Shown piece by piece: positions 9,723 to 17,631 of a stretch of 64,000 bases of DNA. Under the pieces are notes generated by a model. It did not search any database. It had not been told where the DNA came from and was given only the letters and a program-made list of their open reading frames with translations. Source of the stretch: Trichocoleus desertorum ATA4-8-CV12 (GTDB lineage Bacteria > Cyanobacteriota > Cyanobacteriia > FACHB-46); contig JAHHIL010000017.1 in NCBI GenBank assembly GCA_019358975.1, positions 35,857 through 99,856 on the forward strand. Reading direction: 5' to 3'. Each line of letters begins with the position of its first letter. Within the stretch, counting starts at the first letter, position 1. The position numbers and the translations under genes were made by a program.

Positions 9723-9917
9723 TTAGTCCAGATCATTCATCGCTTCTCCAGGCATGCTCAGATCATCTGGATCTACATAGTGGCAAACTGCATCATCAAT
9801 ACAAATCAAAGCCCAACCTGATTGATCAATCCCAACCAGCTTGTAAGAAGTTTCTTGAACAAAAAATCCTTTGTGATTGCGAGTTTCTGGCTTAACAGCG
9901 ACATTCTCAATAATCAT
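9723..9917 (-). CDS. Small conserved-looking hypothetical protein
   Basis: 64 aa, acidic at the C-terminus (VDPDDLSMPGEAMNDLD), without membrane segments or signal peptide. An ATG start with GGAG about 13 bases upstream and a clear terminator downstream support a real gene. Two cysteines (LICIDDAVCHY) could be structural. I do not recognise a family and propose no function. Confidence 0.6.
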   Translation of the reverse strand: MIIENVAVKPETRNHKGFFVQETSYKLVGIDQSGWALICIDDAVCHYVDPDDLSMPGEAMNDLD

Positions 9918-9936
9918 GGCGGCCTAACTCCGTGAA

Positions 9937-9991
9937 TGTTAAAAATGAACTAAGCGATAAATCTAAAAGCTCAGCTTATCGCTTAGTTCAT
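9937..9991 (-). terminator. Long perfect hairpin, terminator of the TPR gene
   Basis: A 16-bp perfect inverted repeat: bases 9945-9960 (ATGAACTAAGCGATAA) pair with 9976-9991, with a 15-base loop. On the minus strand the stem is followed by TTTTTAAC, so it fits an intrinsic terminator for the transcript arriving from 10111-10533. Confidence 0.7.
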
Positions 9992-10110
9992 AAAATCTTA
10001 TCATTAGAGTTTCGGATTTATCGTTAAGTTGTTTGAGCAATTGTTGAGCGATATCAACAGACAGAGAGTTTTATGTCTTTAAGGGCTCAACTTACGACTC
10101 CAGCGGCTGG

Positions 10111-10533
10111 CTAAGACTCAAATAACCACTGCTGAACTCGCTTTAAGCTCTTCCAGTCTGGTTTTCTGCTTAACCCTTCTTCAAGATTTTGTTTAACTTC
10201 ATCCTCTAATTCTTGAGCCACCATCATGATCTGTTGAGCTATTTCCACATGATCACGGACCCCTTTCTTAGAAATTTCCAGCATGGCGATCGCTAGATTC
10301 ACTTGGGCTTGTGGATCTTGCGGATTAAGCTTGACTGCTTTTTGGGCCGCGTTGTAAGCCTGTGTCGGTTTGTCATCTAATAGATACAACCAAGCTAAGC
10401 AAGTCCAAGCGGGGCTACTTTTGCGAGAGCGATCGCAAATGTCTTTGAACACAGGAATTAAGGTGTCTGGGCCTTCTCCTGCCTTGTAGCGTTCAATGCT
10501 GGCATCAAAGAGATCTTCAATAGTCTGAGTCAT
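10111..10533 (-). CDS. TPR-repeat protein
   Basis: 140 aa, fully helical. Residues about 38-75 form tetratricopeptide-like helical pairs (SPAWTCLAWLYLLDDKPTQA, then AYNAAQKAVKLNPQDPQAQ with the typical NP-D turn). TPR proteins are protein-protein adaptors, and the partner is unknown. It lies downstream of the IscA-type gene on the same strand, which may mean co-expression with iron-sulfur functions, but no motif proves this. Confidence 0.75.
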   Translation of the reverse strand: MTQTIEDLFDASIERYKAGEGPDTLIPVFKDICDRSRKSSPAWTCLAWLYLLDDKPTQAYNAAQKAVKLNPQDPQAQVNLAIAMLEISKKGVRDHVEIAQQIMMVAQELEDEVKQNLEEGLSRKPDWKSLKRVQQWLFES

Positions 10534-10708
10534 AACAATTCAAAGCTTGAATGGTTGAGATGGCAACAGCACAGTGGCTGCGTAGTTTCTAAGGAGTTGC
10601 TATCAGTATTGCAACCCATAGCCGCAATAAATTAAACCATGCTGGGGGAGCATGGTTCGTAATTTAGGACCGATTTCTAGATACAAATCTAAACTCGCAA
10701 GTGGCAAA

Positions 10709-11062
10709 TCAAGCCGAGAATGACTTCCCGCAACCACAAGTTTGAGAAGCGTTGGGATTGGTGAATTGGAAGCCACCACCAATTAAGGCATCATTGTAAT
10801 CCAGCACTAAGCCATAGAGATAAAGCAAGCTCTTGCGATCGCAGATGACCTTAAAACCGTCATAGTCAAACACATCATCGTCTTCGCGAATATCTTTGGG
10901 ATCTGCAAAATCCATTAGGTAGGACATGCCCGAACAACCTCCGTTACGGACTCCTACCCGGAGGCAAAGGTCTTTACCTTGCTTTTCTCGCAGGGAAAGC
11001 ACTTGACGGAGGCCATTTTCAGTTAGCAAAATTCCTTGTTGAGACTGAGTTGCTTGTGTCAT
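10709..11062 (-). CDS. Iron-sulfur cluster assembly accessory protein, IscA/SufA (HesB) family
   Basis: 117 aa. A-type scaffold or carrier protein that receives and delivers Fe-S clusters. The three invariant cysteines are present: Cys43 in GGCSGMSY, and Cys109 and Cys111 in [10 protein letters not shown]. The rest fits the family ([32 protein letters not shown]). The spacing is intact, so the protein should be functional. Whether it is the IscA or SufA orthologue cannot be decided from this window, which has no other isc/suf genes. Confidence 0.93.
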   Translation of the reverse strand: MTQATQSQQGILLTENGLRQVLSLREKQGKDLCLRVGVRNGGCSGMSYLMDFADPKDIREDDDVFDYDGFKVICDRKSLLYLYGLVLDYNDALIGGGFQFTNPNASQTCGCGKSFSA

Positions 11063-11333
11063 TGATCGGTGCGACTCCTTATGCTTCTTAAACGTAGACT
11101 GCTTCAGCTTTTCAGTCTATTTTCTTGAGGGTATTTCAGCTAAATTGGTTGTTACAGGCTAAACCCCTCGAAATAACCGTGATGGGTCTACTTTTAGATC
11201 TTAACTCCGATAGCGGATTGGTCAGCTAACAGAAACCCAGGCTTGACACAATCGCGATCGCTGCTCAACCCAGTGAGCAGATGGTTAAGGTTTAATCTCC
11301 GGGTTTAATTCCCGTCCCTTAGAGCACGAATGA
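11063..11333. other. Intergenic region upstream of the IscA-type gene
   Basis: No coding sequence was found. It contains a small hairpin, CTGCTCA at 11261-11267 paired with TGAGCAG at 11274-11280, and TTGACA at 11243-11248 without a convincing -10 partner. The promoter of the IscA-type gene must lie at its left end. Confidence 0.4.
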
Positions 11334-11680
11334 TAGGATTTGATTGGTGTTGCGTCCCGTAGATTGAGAGTAAAAGTCAGGCTTTGCCGGGACCTCCAAA
11401 GCTCTAGAAACCGCATCAGAACCTTAAACTGAAGTTAGGGGGTTCCATCCAGAAACACTCAGCTTTCAGCGGGTGGGTGTGGATGGGTAAAAACTTCACA
11501 GTCTAAAGGCAAGCTTTGAGTCCAAAGCAGTACCCAGAAACTCTGGGAATGGGAAACTGCCTGCCAAGTCGGTCTGTCGGGGAAAGAATCATGAGGTTCG
11601 ATCTAGATCAGTGGCGTGGGGCAGGAATGCCTAATTGCGAGGTTAGGATGCCCTGCTGCTTGCGGCGGGGAGGATGTCAC
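11334..11680 (+). mobile_element. ORF-less IS200/IS605-type element with structured RNA (HEARO/omega-RNA-like)
   Basis: A 347-base element without a coding sequence. It begins directly after ATGA (11330-11333), the target reported for HEARO elements, and ends in GGGGAGGATGTCAC, identical to the right end of the tnpB element at 35002. Its last 60 bases align with that end over most of their length. The body is full of hairpins: GTCCCG (11354-11359) with CGGGAC (11388-11393), CCATCCA (11445-11451) with TGGATGG (11480-11486), CCCAGA (11533-11538) with TCTGGG (11542-11547), and GGGCA (11619-11623) with TGCCC (11649-11653). HEARO RNAs are the guide RNAs of IscB nucleases. No iscB follows here, so this would be an orphan copy. 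The family name is inference. Confidence 0.55.
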
Positions 11681-11739
11681 TATGGCTACCATTGAGCTTT
11701 CCCCCTTGTCCTAGCCTTCTATAATCACTGGTTCGGTCT

Positions 11740-13368
11740 ATGACTACTCTGACTCGCCCCACCTGTCGTCGTCTTCAAAACTTACCGCAAATTCCTAGTG
11801 TGTGGGAGGGCGATCGCCGTCCTTTGACTGGAGAAGCCGCCGCAAGTGTTGGGGCAGAGCTGAAGGGGGAAGGGGAGTGCATTTTGTGGGTCGATGGCTC
11901 ACAGGCAGTGGTGCGAGCGATGGACATAGTAGCTCCCGAAACGGGGTCGGAAGCGGTAGTCCGAGCGCTTTTGCAAGCAATGGAGCATCCCCATAGCCCA
12001 GCCGCTCCAGCTCGTCCACAAAAGATTGTGGTACGCGATCGCGAGTTGCAGTTTTTTCTACGGGGGGTCTTGCAAGATCTGGATATCGTAATTGATTATG
12101 TGCCAGACCTGCCGCTGATTGATGAAATTTTTAAGGGCTTTCAAGAAGCGGCCAGTGTACATCCACCCCAACTACCACCAGCCTACGCCAAAACCTTAAT
12201 TGAAAAAACGTACGCACTTTGGGAAGGAGAACCTTGGGAAATTTTGGGGGAGCATCAAATCCTGGCGATCGAGATCAATCAGTGGGATGTCGAAACGCTT
12301 TATGCCTGCATCATGGGCATGATGGGGATGGAATATGGCATTCTGCTCTATCGCTCGTTGGACTCTCTTAAGCAATTTCGCCAACAAGTTCTCACCCAAG
12401 ACTCTAGCGAGGACATGGAATCGGCGTTCCTGAAGCAAGATTGCATGTTTGTCACCTTTGAGCGCACTGAAGACGCTACTGACGACGAAACGCTCGACTT
12501 ATCGGAATTGCCCCTCTCCGAAGTCCAACCCAACTTTGGCAACCTGCACCCCCTAGAGCGGATGCGATCGTTTTTGTATGAGGAAGAAGCGATCGCCTGT
12601 TTAGTTGCTTTAGAAGCCCTCCACCGCTTTTTTAAGCAGCATGGCAAAAAGCTATCCCTCGACCACTTTCCTGCGATTAATAGCCGCTATCGCATTCCCT
12701 TAGCTGAATTGGGTATAAAGTCCTCCACATCTCAGCTTTCCGTCCAAGTTTCGACCTTGCCTGATGTCGCCAATGAACTCGCCGAGCTGAGCGATGACAC
12801 AGACGAAGATTTAGACTTTCCGGTGCTACGCGACGATTTGGTGCCTAGAGATTGCCTACGCTGGCTAGAAATTTTGCCTTGGGACACCATCGAACTCCTC
12901 AGGAAAGGCTCAGGAGTTTACCAGCCTGCCGATACCCGCGTTGAAGCAGTAGGCGAAGGTCTCCCTGTCGTCTTCATTCAAACCTCACAGCCCAAAGCGA
13001 AAGCCTTAATTCAAGGATTGCAAGCGGCAGAAGGCTTAAGCGCGATTTGTTTTAATCCAGGTGAAGATCCGTTTTCAGGCATGACCTACGATCTAGGGGT
13101 TTTGCAAACCAATAACGGCGATCTGCATTTATTTGAAGAATTTATTGATGAGAATGCTGCCTACAAAGCTGCCCGCAAAAAGTGGGAACGGGTTTGTAAA
13201 AAAACGAAGGGCTACTGTGGCTTAGTGATTGCTAAAGGTGTCACCGGAGCTTCCCGTGGCAAACCACCCGTCAAAGACATGCTGGCCCTGATGGAAGCGC
13301 GATCGCTCTCCGCCGAAGAATTAGGCATCGGCCCGATGGAGCTGAAGTTAGAGATCGATTGGGTCTAG
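11740..13368 (+). CDS. DUF6930-like conserved cyanobacterial protein
   Basis: 542 aa, soluble, with no signal peptide or transmembrane segment. The N-terminal 100 residues have a beta-strand-rich region (ECILWVDGSQAVVRAMDI). The middle contains a conserved-looking helical block around EILGEHQILAIEINQWDVETLYACIMG, resembling the DUF6930 domain, followed by an acidic stretch (ELSDDTDEDLDF). The C-terminal 150 residues are again compact (KARKKWERVCKKTKGYCGLVIAKG-type region). Function unknown; the family name is from memory. It begins 60 bases after the mobile element and ends 63 bases before crtQ on the same strand. Confidence 0.65.
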   Translation: MTTLTRPTCRRLQNLPQIPSVWEGDRRPLTGEAAASVGAELKGEGECILWVDGSQAVVRAMDIVAPETGSEAVVRALLQAMEHPHSPAAPARPQKIVVRDRELQFFLRGVLQDLDIVIDYVPDLPLIDEIFKGFQEAASVHPPQLPPAYAKTLIEKTYALWEGEPWEILGEHQILAIEINQWDVETLYACIMGMMGMEYGILLYRSLDSLKQFRQQVLTQDSSEDMESAFLKQDCMFVTFERTEDATDDETLDLSELPLSEVQPNFGNLHPLERMRSFLYEEEAIACLVALEALHRFFKQHGKKLSLDHFPAINSRYRIPLAELGIKSSTSQLSVQVSTLPDVANELAELSDDTDEDLDFPVLRDDLVPRDCLRWLEILPWDTIELLRKGSGVYQPADTRVEAVGEGLPVVFIQTSQPKAKALIQGLQAAEGLSAICFNPGEDPFSGMTYDLGVLQTNNGDLHLFEEFIDENAAYKAARKKWERVCKKTKGYCGLVIAKGVTGASRGKPPVKDMLALMEARSLSAEELGIGPMELKLEIDWV

Positions 13369-13431
13369 GGTTTGCTCACTCTGTCCCTTACGCCATTAAA
13401 ATATGTAAAGCAATTGATCAGGAAAGGCAGA

Positions 13432-14907
13432 ATGCGAGTTGCGATCGTTGGGGCGGGGCTTGCTGGCATGGCCGCAGCCGTCGATTTAGTCGATGCAGGG
13501 CATGAAGTAGAGATTTTTGAGTCTCGTCCGTTTGTGGGTGGCAAAGTTGGCAGTTGGGTAGACCCTGACGGCAACCACATCGAGATGGGCCTGCATGTGT
13601 TTTTCTTTAACTACGCCAATCTGTTTGCACTGATGAAAAAGATTGGGGCGTTTGAGAACCTGCTGCCCAAGCAACACACGCATACTTTCGTCAATCGCGG
13701 TGGTGTGGTTAAGAAACTCGATTTTCGTTTTCCGATTGGCGCACCGTTTAACGGCCTGAAAGCCTTTTTCACCACGGGGCAATTGTCGCTGCGAGATAAG
13801 CTGCAAAACGCGATCGCCCTCGGCACTAGCCCGATGATTCGTGGCTTGATTGACTACGAAGGTGGCATGAAACAAATCCGGGCGCTCGATCGCGTCAGTT
13901 TTGCCCAGTGGTTCCGGAGTCATGGTGGCTCAAATGGCAGCTTGAAGCGGATGTGGAACCCGATCGCCTATGCTTTGGGCTTCATCGACACGGAAAACAT
14001 CTCAGCTCGCTGCATGCTGACGATCTTCCAGATGTTTGCCACCAAAACCGAAGCCTCGAAGCTGAACATGCTGAAAGGCTCCCCTCACGAATATCTGCTC
14101 AAGCCGATTGTGAATTATTTAGAATCGCGCGGCACTAAGATTCATACCCGTCGCGGTGTCCGCAAAGTCCTGTTTGAAGATGCAGGGAATCAAACCAAAG
14201 TTACTGGGTTAGTGATTGCCAATGGTGACACCGAAGAAACCATCACTGCTGATGCTTACCTCTGTGCCTGTGATATACCGGGGGTTCAACGCCTCCTACC
14301 CTCAGAATGGCGGCAATGGTCCGAGTTTGACAATATCTACAAACTCGATGCAGTCCCAGTGGCAACGGTGCAATTGCGCTTCGATGGTTGGGTGACAGAA
14401 CTGCAAGACCCCCAAGCTCGCAAACAACTGGAACATGCGGCTGGAATTGATAACCTGCTCTACACCGCTGATGCAGATTTCTCTTGCTTCTCCGATTTAG
14501 CGCTGTCTAGCCCTGCCGATTACTACCGTCCGGGTCAAGGGTCGCTATTGCAGTTGGTGTTGACTCCGGGCGATCCGTTTATTAAGCAGAGTAACGAGGC
14601 GATTGCGCAGCACGTCCTTAAACAAGTGCATGATTTATTCCCCTCCTCCCGAGAACTGAACATGACCTGGTATAGTGTCGTCAAATTGGCGCAATCTTTG
14701 TACCGGGAAGCTCCGGGCATGGACCCCTACCGTCCCCCGCAAAAAACCGCGATCGCCAACTTCTTCCTGGCAGGCAGCTACACCCAGCAAGACTACATCG
14801 ACAGCATGGAAGGAGCCACACTGTCTGGGCGACAAGCTGCTAGAGAAATTTTGGCTAATTTTTCTCAAATCACTGAGAATCGTCAACCTGTAACAATGAA
14901 CGTTTAA
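13432..14907 (+). CDS. crtQ: 9,9'-di-cis-zeta-carotene desaturase
   Basis: Converts zeta-carotene to lycopene isomers by two desaturations, at the membrane, with FAD. The 491-aa product starts [23 protein letters not shown], the dinucleotide-binding GxGxxG motif at residues 7-12. The C-terminal FAD-contact region is [19 protein letters not shown]. An upstream in-frame extension of 20 residues is rejected because the Rossmann strand starts at the chosen ATG, which has GGAAAGG upstream. A plant-type desaturase of this length is normal for cyanobacteria. The SRPBCC gene downstream is a usual neighbour (as slr0940-slr0941 in Synechocystis). Confidence 0.93.
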   Translation: MRVAIVGAGLAGMAAAVDLVDAGHEVEIFESRPFVGGKVGSWVDPDGNHIEMGLHVFFFNYANLFALMKKIGAFENLLPKQHTHTFVNRGGVVKKLDFRFPIGAPFNGLKAFFTTGQLSLRDKLQNAIALGTSPMIRGLIDYEGGMKQIRALDRVSFAQWFRSHGGSNGSLKRMWNPIAYALGFIDTENISARCMLTIFQMFATKTEASKLNMLKGSPHEYLLKPIVNYLESRGTKIHTRRGVRKVLFEDAGNQTKVTGLVIANGDTEETITADAYLCACDIPGVQRLLPSEWRQWSEFDNIYKLDAVPVATVQLRFDGWVTELQDPQARKQLEHAAGIDNLLYTADADFSCFSDLALSSPADYYRPGQGSLLQLVLTPGDPFIKQSNEAIAQHVLKQVHDLFPSSRELNMTWYSVVKLAQSLYREAPGMDPYRPPQKTAIANFFLAGSYTQQDYIDSMEGATLSGRQAAREILANFSQITENRQPVTMNV

Positions 14908-14974
14908 CTCACTAGCCCCCCTTTATCAGGGGGGTTGGGAGGATCTAACCCACCTTCATCAGCGAGATCCGAGT

Positions 14975-15427
14975 ATGTCCGATTGGCTAGAACACAGCGT
15001 CCAAGTTGAAGTCGATGTCCCGATTGAGTTGGCCTGGAGCCTCTGGTCTGACCTGGAACAGATGCCCCGCTGGATGAAGTGGATTGACTCGGTGAAAGTG
15101 CAGGAGGACGATCCAGATCTCTCACGCTGGAAGCTAGCTACAGGCGGTTTGGAATTTAGCTGGCAATCGCGCACTCTCAAAGTCATCCCCCACCAAATTA
15201 TCCAGTGGGAATCGGTGGGTGGTTTACCCAACCGAGGGGCCATCCGCTTCTACGATCGCGGTAACAGCAGCATCGTCAAGCTCAGCATTTCCTACGCCAT
15301 CCCTGGCATCATCGGCAAATTGATGGATAACCTATTCCTGGGGCGTGTGGTGGAATCCACCATCCAAGCGGACTTAGAACGATTCAAGCAATACGCGCTG
15401 CAAGCTAAAACCCAGGTAGAAGCCTAA
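14975..15427 (+). CDS. SRPBCC (START-like) family protein downstream of crtQ
   Basis: 150 aa with the helix-grip fold seen in polyketide cyclase and coenzyme Q-binding proteins. An N-terminal strand (EHSVQVEVDVPIELAWSLWSDLEQMPRWMKWIDSV is the conserved start region, cited in parts) is followed by a curved beta sheet and a long C-terminal helix (ESTIQADLERFKQYALQA). Such proteins enclose hydrophobic ligands. The position 67 bases after crtQ suggests a link with carotenoid or quinone handling, but this is inference. No active-site residue can be named. Confidence 0.8.
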   Translation: MSDWLEHSVQVEVDVPIELAWSLWSDLEQMPRWMKWIDSVKVQEDDPDLSRWKLATGGLEFSWQSRTLKVIPHQIIQWESVGGLPNRGAIRFYDRGNSSIVKLSISYAIPGIIGKLMDNLFLGRVVESTIQADLERFKQYALQAKTQVEA

Positions 15428-15551
15428 GCATGTTGCTCTAAAGTTAAGCGGTAGCGATCGCTCAAAATACCTTGACTCTCTAGCCGACTGGAGACTCTAA
15501 GATAGCTTCATTCCCATCTCTGCTATTTCTACCGAGTAGAGCGACTTAAAA

Positions 15552-15902
15552 ATGGAGCATTCAATTATGAGTACGACAAAGTGCAAAGTAGCAATTTTGA
15601 GTAGTGCGATCGCAGCGCTGGGCCTGTTCACTGTAGCAGTAAGCTCCGCATCAGCGAATGAGCACAACTTAAATCAAACGAAAGCGACGGCTGTAGACAC
15701 AAAGAGTGATTCGGTCACTCAAAAACCGATGAATCAACCTGCTGTTCGGCAACAGCCAACGATGCAGCCATCTAACGAGGGTGGGTGTAGCTGCTGCAAG
15801 AACATGATGGGCGGCAACATGTCAGGCATGATGAATCACAACAAAAAAGATATGATGCAGCCCATGCCAGGAATGATGAGAATGCCAAATTCGTCCAAAT
15901 AA
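15552..15902 (+). CDS. Secreted Met/Cys/His-rich small protein, possible metal binder
   Basis: 116 aa. A signal peptide covers about residues 1-36 (a basic start, then AILSSAIAALGLFTVAVSSASA with cleavage after ASA). The mature protein is Gln/Asn/Thr-rich to residue 75, then carries GGCSCCKNMMGG and many methionines with a His (NMSGMMNHNKKDMMQPMPGMMRM). Dense Met, Cys and His in an exported protein suggests copper or silver binding, as in other Met-rich periplasmic proteins. This is inference. No enzyme domain is present. The second methionine (MSTTKCK) is an alternative start. Confidence 0.65.
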   Translation: MEHSIMSTTKCKVAILSSAIAALGLFTVAVSSASANEHNLNQTKATAVDTKSDSVTQKPMNQPAVRQQPTMQPSNEGGCSCCKNMMGGNMSGMMNHNKKDMMQPMPGMMRMPNSSK

Positions 15903-15966
15903 ATAGCAAGAACTCTTGATAGCGTGGGCAAGATGTCCGCGCTACAGTTCTATCTACGCTGCGCCT

Positions 15967-16845
15967 TTACCTACCAGAGGCAGGTAGATGCAACAGAGAT
16001 AGGACACAGGGTTTATCACCCACCTGGATAGGCATAGCCTCAACGTAACAGTGAATCAGTTCACAGCCGAAATCTAGCGTCTCCAAACCCGTTTGTGGCT
16101 GACCACTGCTAAAGGCCACCGCAATTAAAGAGTCGTGGGGAATCGATTTGTTTTTGGGAATGAAGCCGCTGCTCCAGCCTTGAGCCTTGGCTCGCCACCA
16201 CACGCGCAATTTCTTTTTGGGTTGGGGTTTAGTCGGGAGACAGCCTTTTTCTTCTCGACGACTTAATGCCCGGTGCCACATTACTACCGCATAGGCTCCC
16301 GACTCGTGTTGCACCATGCGGAGCAAAGTGGCGAGCAACGAGGTTTGGTAGAGATTGGCGAGAATTTGTCCGGTGCGGAGGGAAAAGCCGAGACTGCGGA
16401 GTTGAGGCAGAAACGAAGAGGTGGGCATCAACAACTCAGCGGCTCCGCGATCGCACAACTGCTCTTTTTGCTCAGCCTGCCAAGGTAGTTGCGTGTTGGT
16501 GCCTAACAATAACCGCTCCTGAGCATCAAACAACAACTCCATCAGTTCATGGCCTTCGGTGAAGCGCTGCCGTACCAAGGGGTCATCTTCTTTAATCAGA
16601 ATTAAGCCTGCATCACTATCCACCAAAATGCCCTGCTGATCGGCCAGTGGTGCCCGCAGAGGCGTCGGCATCCCGAATTGTTGGTAGATGCGTAAGAGAT
16701 CGATCGGTGGTTCGTCGCTCAGCCCTGCTGATTGCCGCAGAAACTCGACATAGCGACCTACATCCTGCTCAGTTTGCAACAGCCCATAGCGGGACAGGAA
16801 AGCTTGCCCAGGATGCCTGTACTGCATGGAACCGTTCTGCCTCAC
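15967..16845 (-). CDS. ImmA/IrrE-like metallopeptidase family protein with altered zinc motif
   Basis: 292 aa related to ImmA/IrrE peptidases, which cleave or control partner repressors. The helix normally carrying HExxH reads RFTEGHELMELLFDAQE (His99, Glu100), so the second zinc-binding His is replaced by Glu103. The third-ligand region AAELLMP (Glu137) is intact. The C-terminal half (residues about 180-292) is a beta-rich region without a known motif. The XRE regulator gene lies 171 bases upstream on the same strand, the usual partner of ImmA-type proteins. It could be inactive as a peptidase or bind metal differently. A second possible start is six residues in. Confidence 0.75.
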   Translation of the reverse strand: MRQNGSMQYRHPGQAFLSRYGLLQTEQDVGRYVEFLRQSAGLSDEPPIDLLRIYQQFGMPTPLRAPLADQQGILVDSDAGLILIKEDDPLVRQRFTEGHELMELLFDAQERLLLGTNTQLPWQAEQKEQLCDRGAAELLMPTSSFLPQLRSLGFSLRTGQILANLYQTSLLATLLRMVQHESGAYAVVMWHRALSRREEKGCLPTKPQPKKKLRVWWRAKAQGWSSGFIPKNKSIPHDSLIAVAFSSGQPQTGLETLDFGCELIHCYVEAMPIQVGDKPCVLSLLHLPASGR

Positions 16846-16890
16846 TCACTTGATTACTGTTTTAAGAGATGGTGGAGTGACTCAAGCTGT

Positions 16891-16974
16891 GACCTAACCC
16901 CCCAGCCCCCTTCCCTGCAAGGGAAGGAGGAGTCATAGCCCCTCGCCTCTTAGGAGAGGGGTTTGGGGAGAGGT
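16891..16974. repeat. Intergenic inverted repeat, family A copy 1
   Basis: A GACCTAACCCCCCAGCCC-type start and a GGGGTTTGGGGAGAGGTT end enclose two short hairpins (CCCTTCCCTGCAAGGGAAGG and CCTCTTAGGAGAGG). The same family is at 59822-59908 in the other orientation. Such repeats are common in intergenic DNA of cyanobacteria. Confidence 0.7.
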
Positions 16975-17015
16975 TTTCAATGCTTGCTTGAGCATGTTGG
17001 ACCTAAAATTTGGTG

Positions 17016-17390
17016 CTATTTACCAACGGTCATCTTAATCACGTTATAGAGCAGCTCCCATTTTTCTGGGGTGGTGGGTTGCTGGCCTCGGTACTTGAGC
17101 CGCGCCAACATTAACACATCATCCGGGGGGAGATCTGCGGTTTTGGCAAACTCCGCCAAGCTCGACGGTAAATCTGCCATTGCCTCTAAAGTTCCCGTTT
17201 GTTCTTGCTTCAACCCCAGTACTGAGGTGAGGCGTTCCATCACTTGCCAGGACAGGTTGGTGGCCTGCCCTCGCTCGATTTGCGACAGGTAATTGCGGGA
17301 AATCCCGACTTGCTGCGCTAATTCCTCCTGGCTCAGTTTTTCTTCTCGGCGGCGATCGCGCACCTTTTTACCAAAATCATCAGTTTCCAT
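17016..17390 (-). CDS. XRE-family helix-turn-helix transcriptional regulator
   Basis: 124 aa. The N-terminal HTH covers about residues 6-61 (RDRRREEKLSQEELAQQVGISRNYLSQIERG, shown in parts: recognition helix in SRNYLSQIERG). The C-terminal half is helical and may mediate dimerisation. It is transcribed toward the ImmA-like gene and divergently from the coiled-coil gene at 17628. The intergenic region holds repeated dyads (17420-17510) that fit operators for a regulator of this type. The likely role is repression of its own operon and of the divergent gene, relieved by the ImmA-like partner; this is inference. Confidence 0.9.
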   Translation of the reverse strand: METDDFGKKVRDRRREEKLSQEELAQQVGISRNYLSQIERGQATNLSWQVMERLTSVLGLKQEQTGTLEAMADLPSSLAEFAKTADLPPDDVLMLARLKYRGQQPTTPEKWELLYNVIKMTVGK

Positions 17391-17419
17391 TGCATTGACG
17401 GTCAGGCCTAAATTTTGAC

Positions 17420-17510
17420 AACTACAGTTTGCAAATTTAGTCTGTTGGCTTTACATTTACTGAAGCGGATGCCATAATAGTGTTCAGTAAATGTAAACTA
17501 CAGTTTGCAA
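17420..17510. promoter_or_regulatory. Operator region: two 15-bp direct repeats around a 15-bp inverted repeat
   Basis: AACTACAGTTTGCAA occurs exactly at 17420-17434 and again at 17496-17510. Each holds the dyad AACT-AC-AGTT. Between them TTTACATTTACTGAA (17450-17464) and its exact inverse complement TTCAGTAAATGTAAA (17483-17497) flank the predicted promoter. The arrangement fits cooperative binding by a dimeric regulator, most likely the adjacent XRE protein. Confidence 0.7.
17450..17478 (+). promoter_or_regulatory. Sigma70-type promoter for the coiled-coil gene
   Basis: The -35 box TTTACA (17450-17455) and the -10 box CATAAT (17473-17478) are separated by exactly 17 bases. Both lie inside the operator region. 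The predicted start near 17485 leaves a leader of about 140 bases before the ATG at 17628. Confidence 0.6.
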
Positions 17511-17631
17511 TCCTGATTTCACTCTAACAGAAGTTCCCCAAAAGATTGCCCGCCGCGAGTTCGAGTTGGTTCAAAACAAGTTCTTTCCAGACTTAGTGAT
17601 TCAAGTTCTAGTTCTAGGAGATGTTTCATGA
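17497..17631 (+). other. Possible leader coding sequence or gene remnant coupled to the coiled-coil gene
   Basis: An open frame of 44 codons with protein-like content (VPQKIARREFELVQNKFF, then PDLVIQVLVLGDVS) ends with TGA overlapping the ATG of the next gene (ATGA at 17628-17631). No ATG, GTG or TTG lies at its beginning, so it is either a remnant or begins at a rare codon. The last 16 shared bases (17595-17610) recur at 21349-21364 before the decayed gene at 21387. Confidence is low that it is translated. Confidence 0.3.

Noticed and set aside
11296..11320. tRNA T-arm-like sequence before the ORF-less element
   Set aside because: Only a GGGTTTAATTCCC hairpin; no D-arm, anticodon arm or acceptor stem around it.
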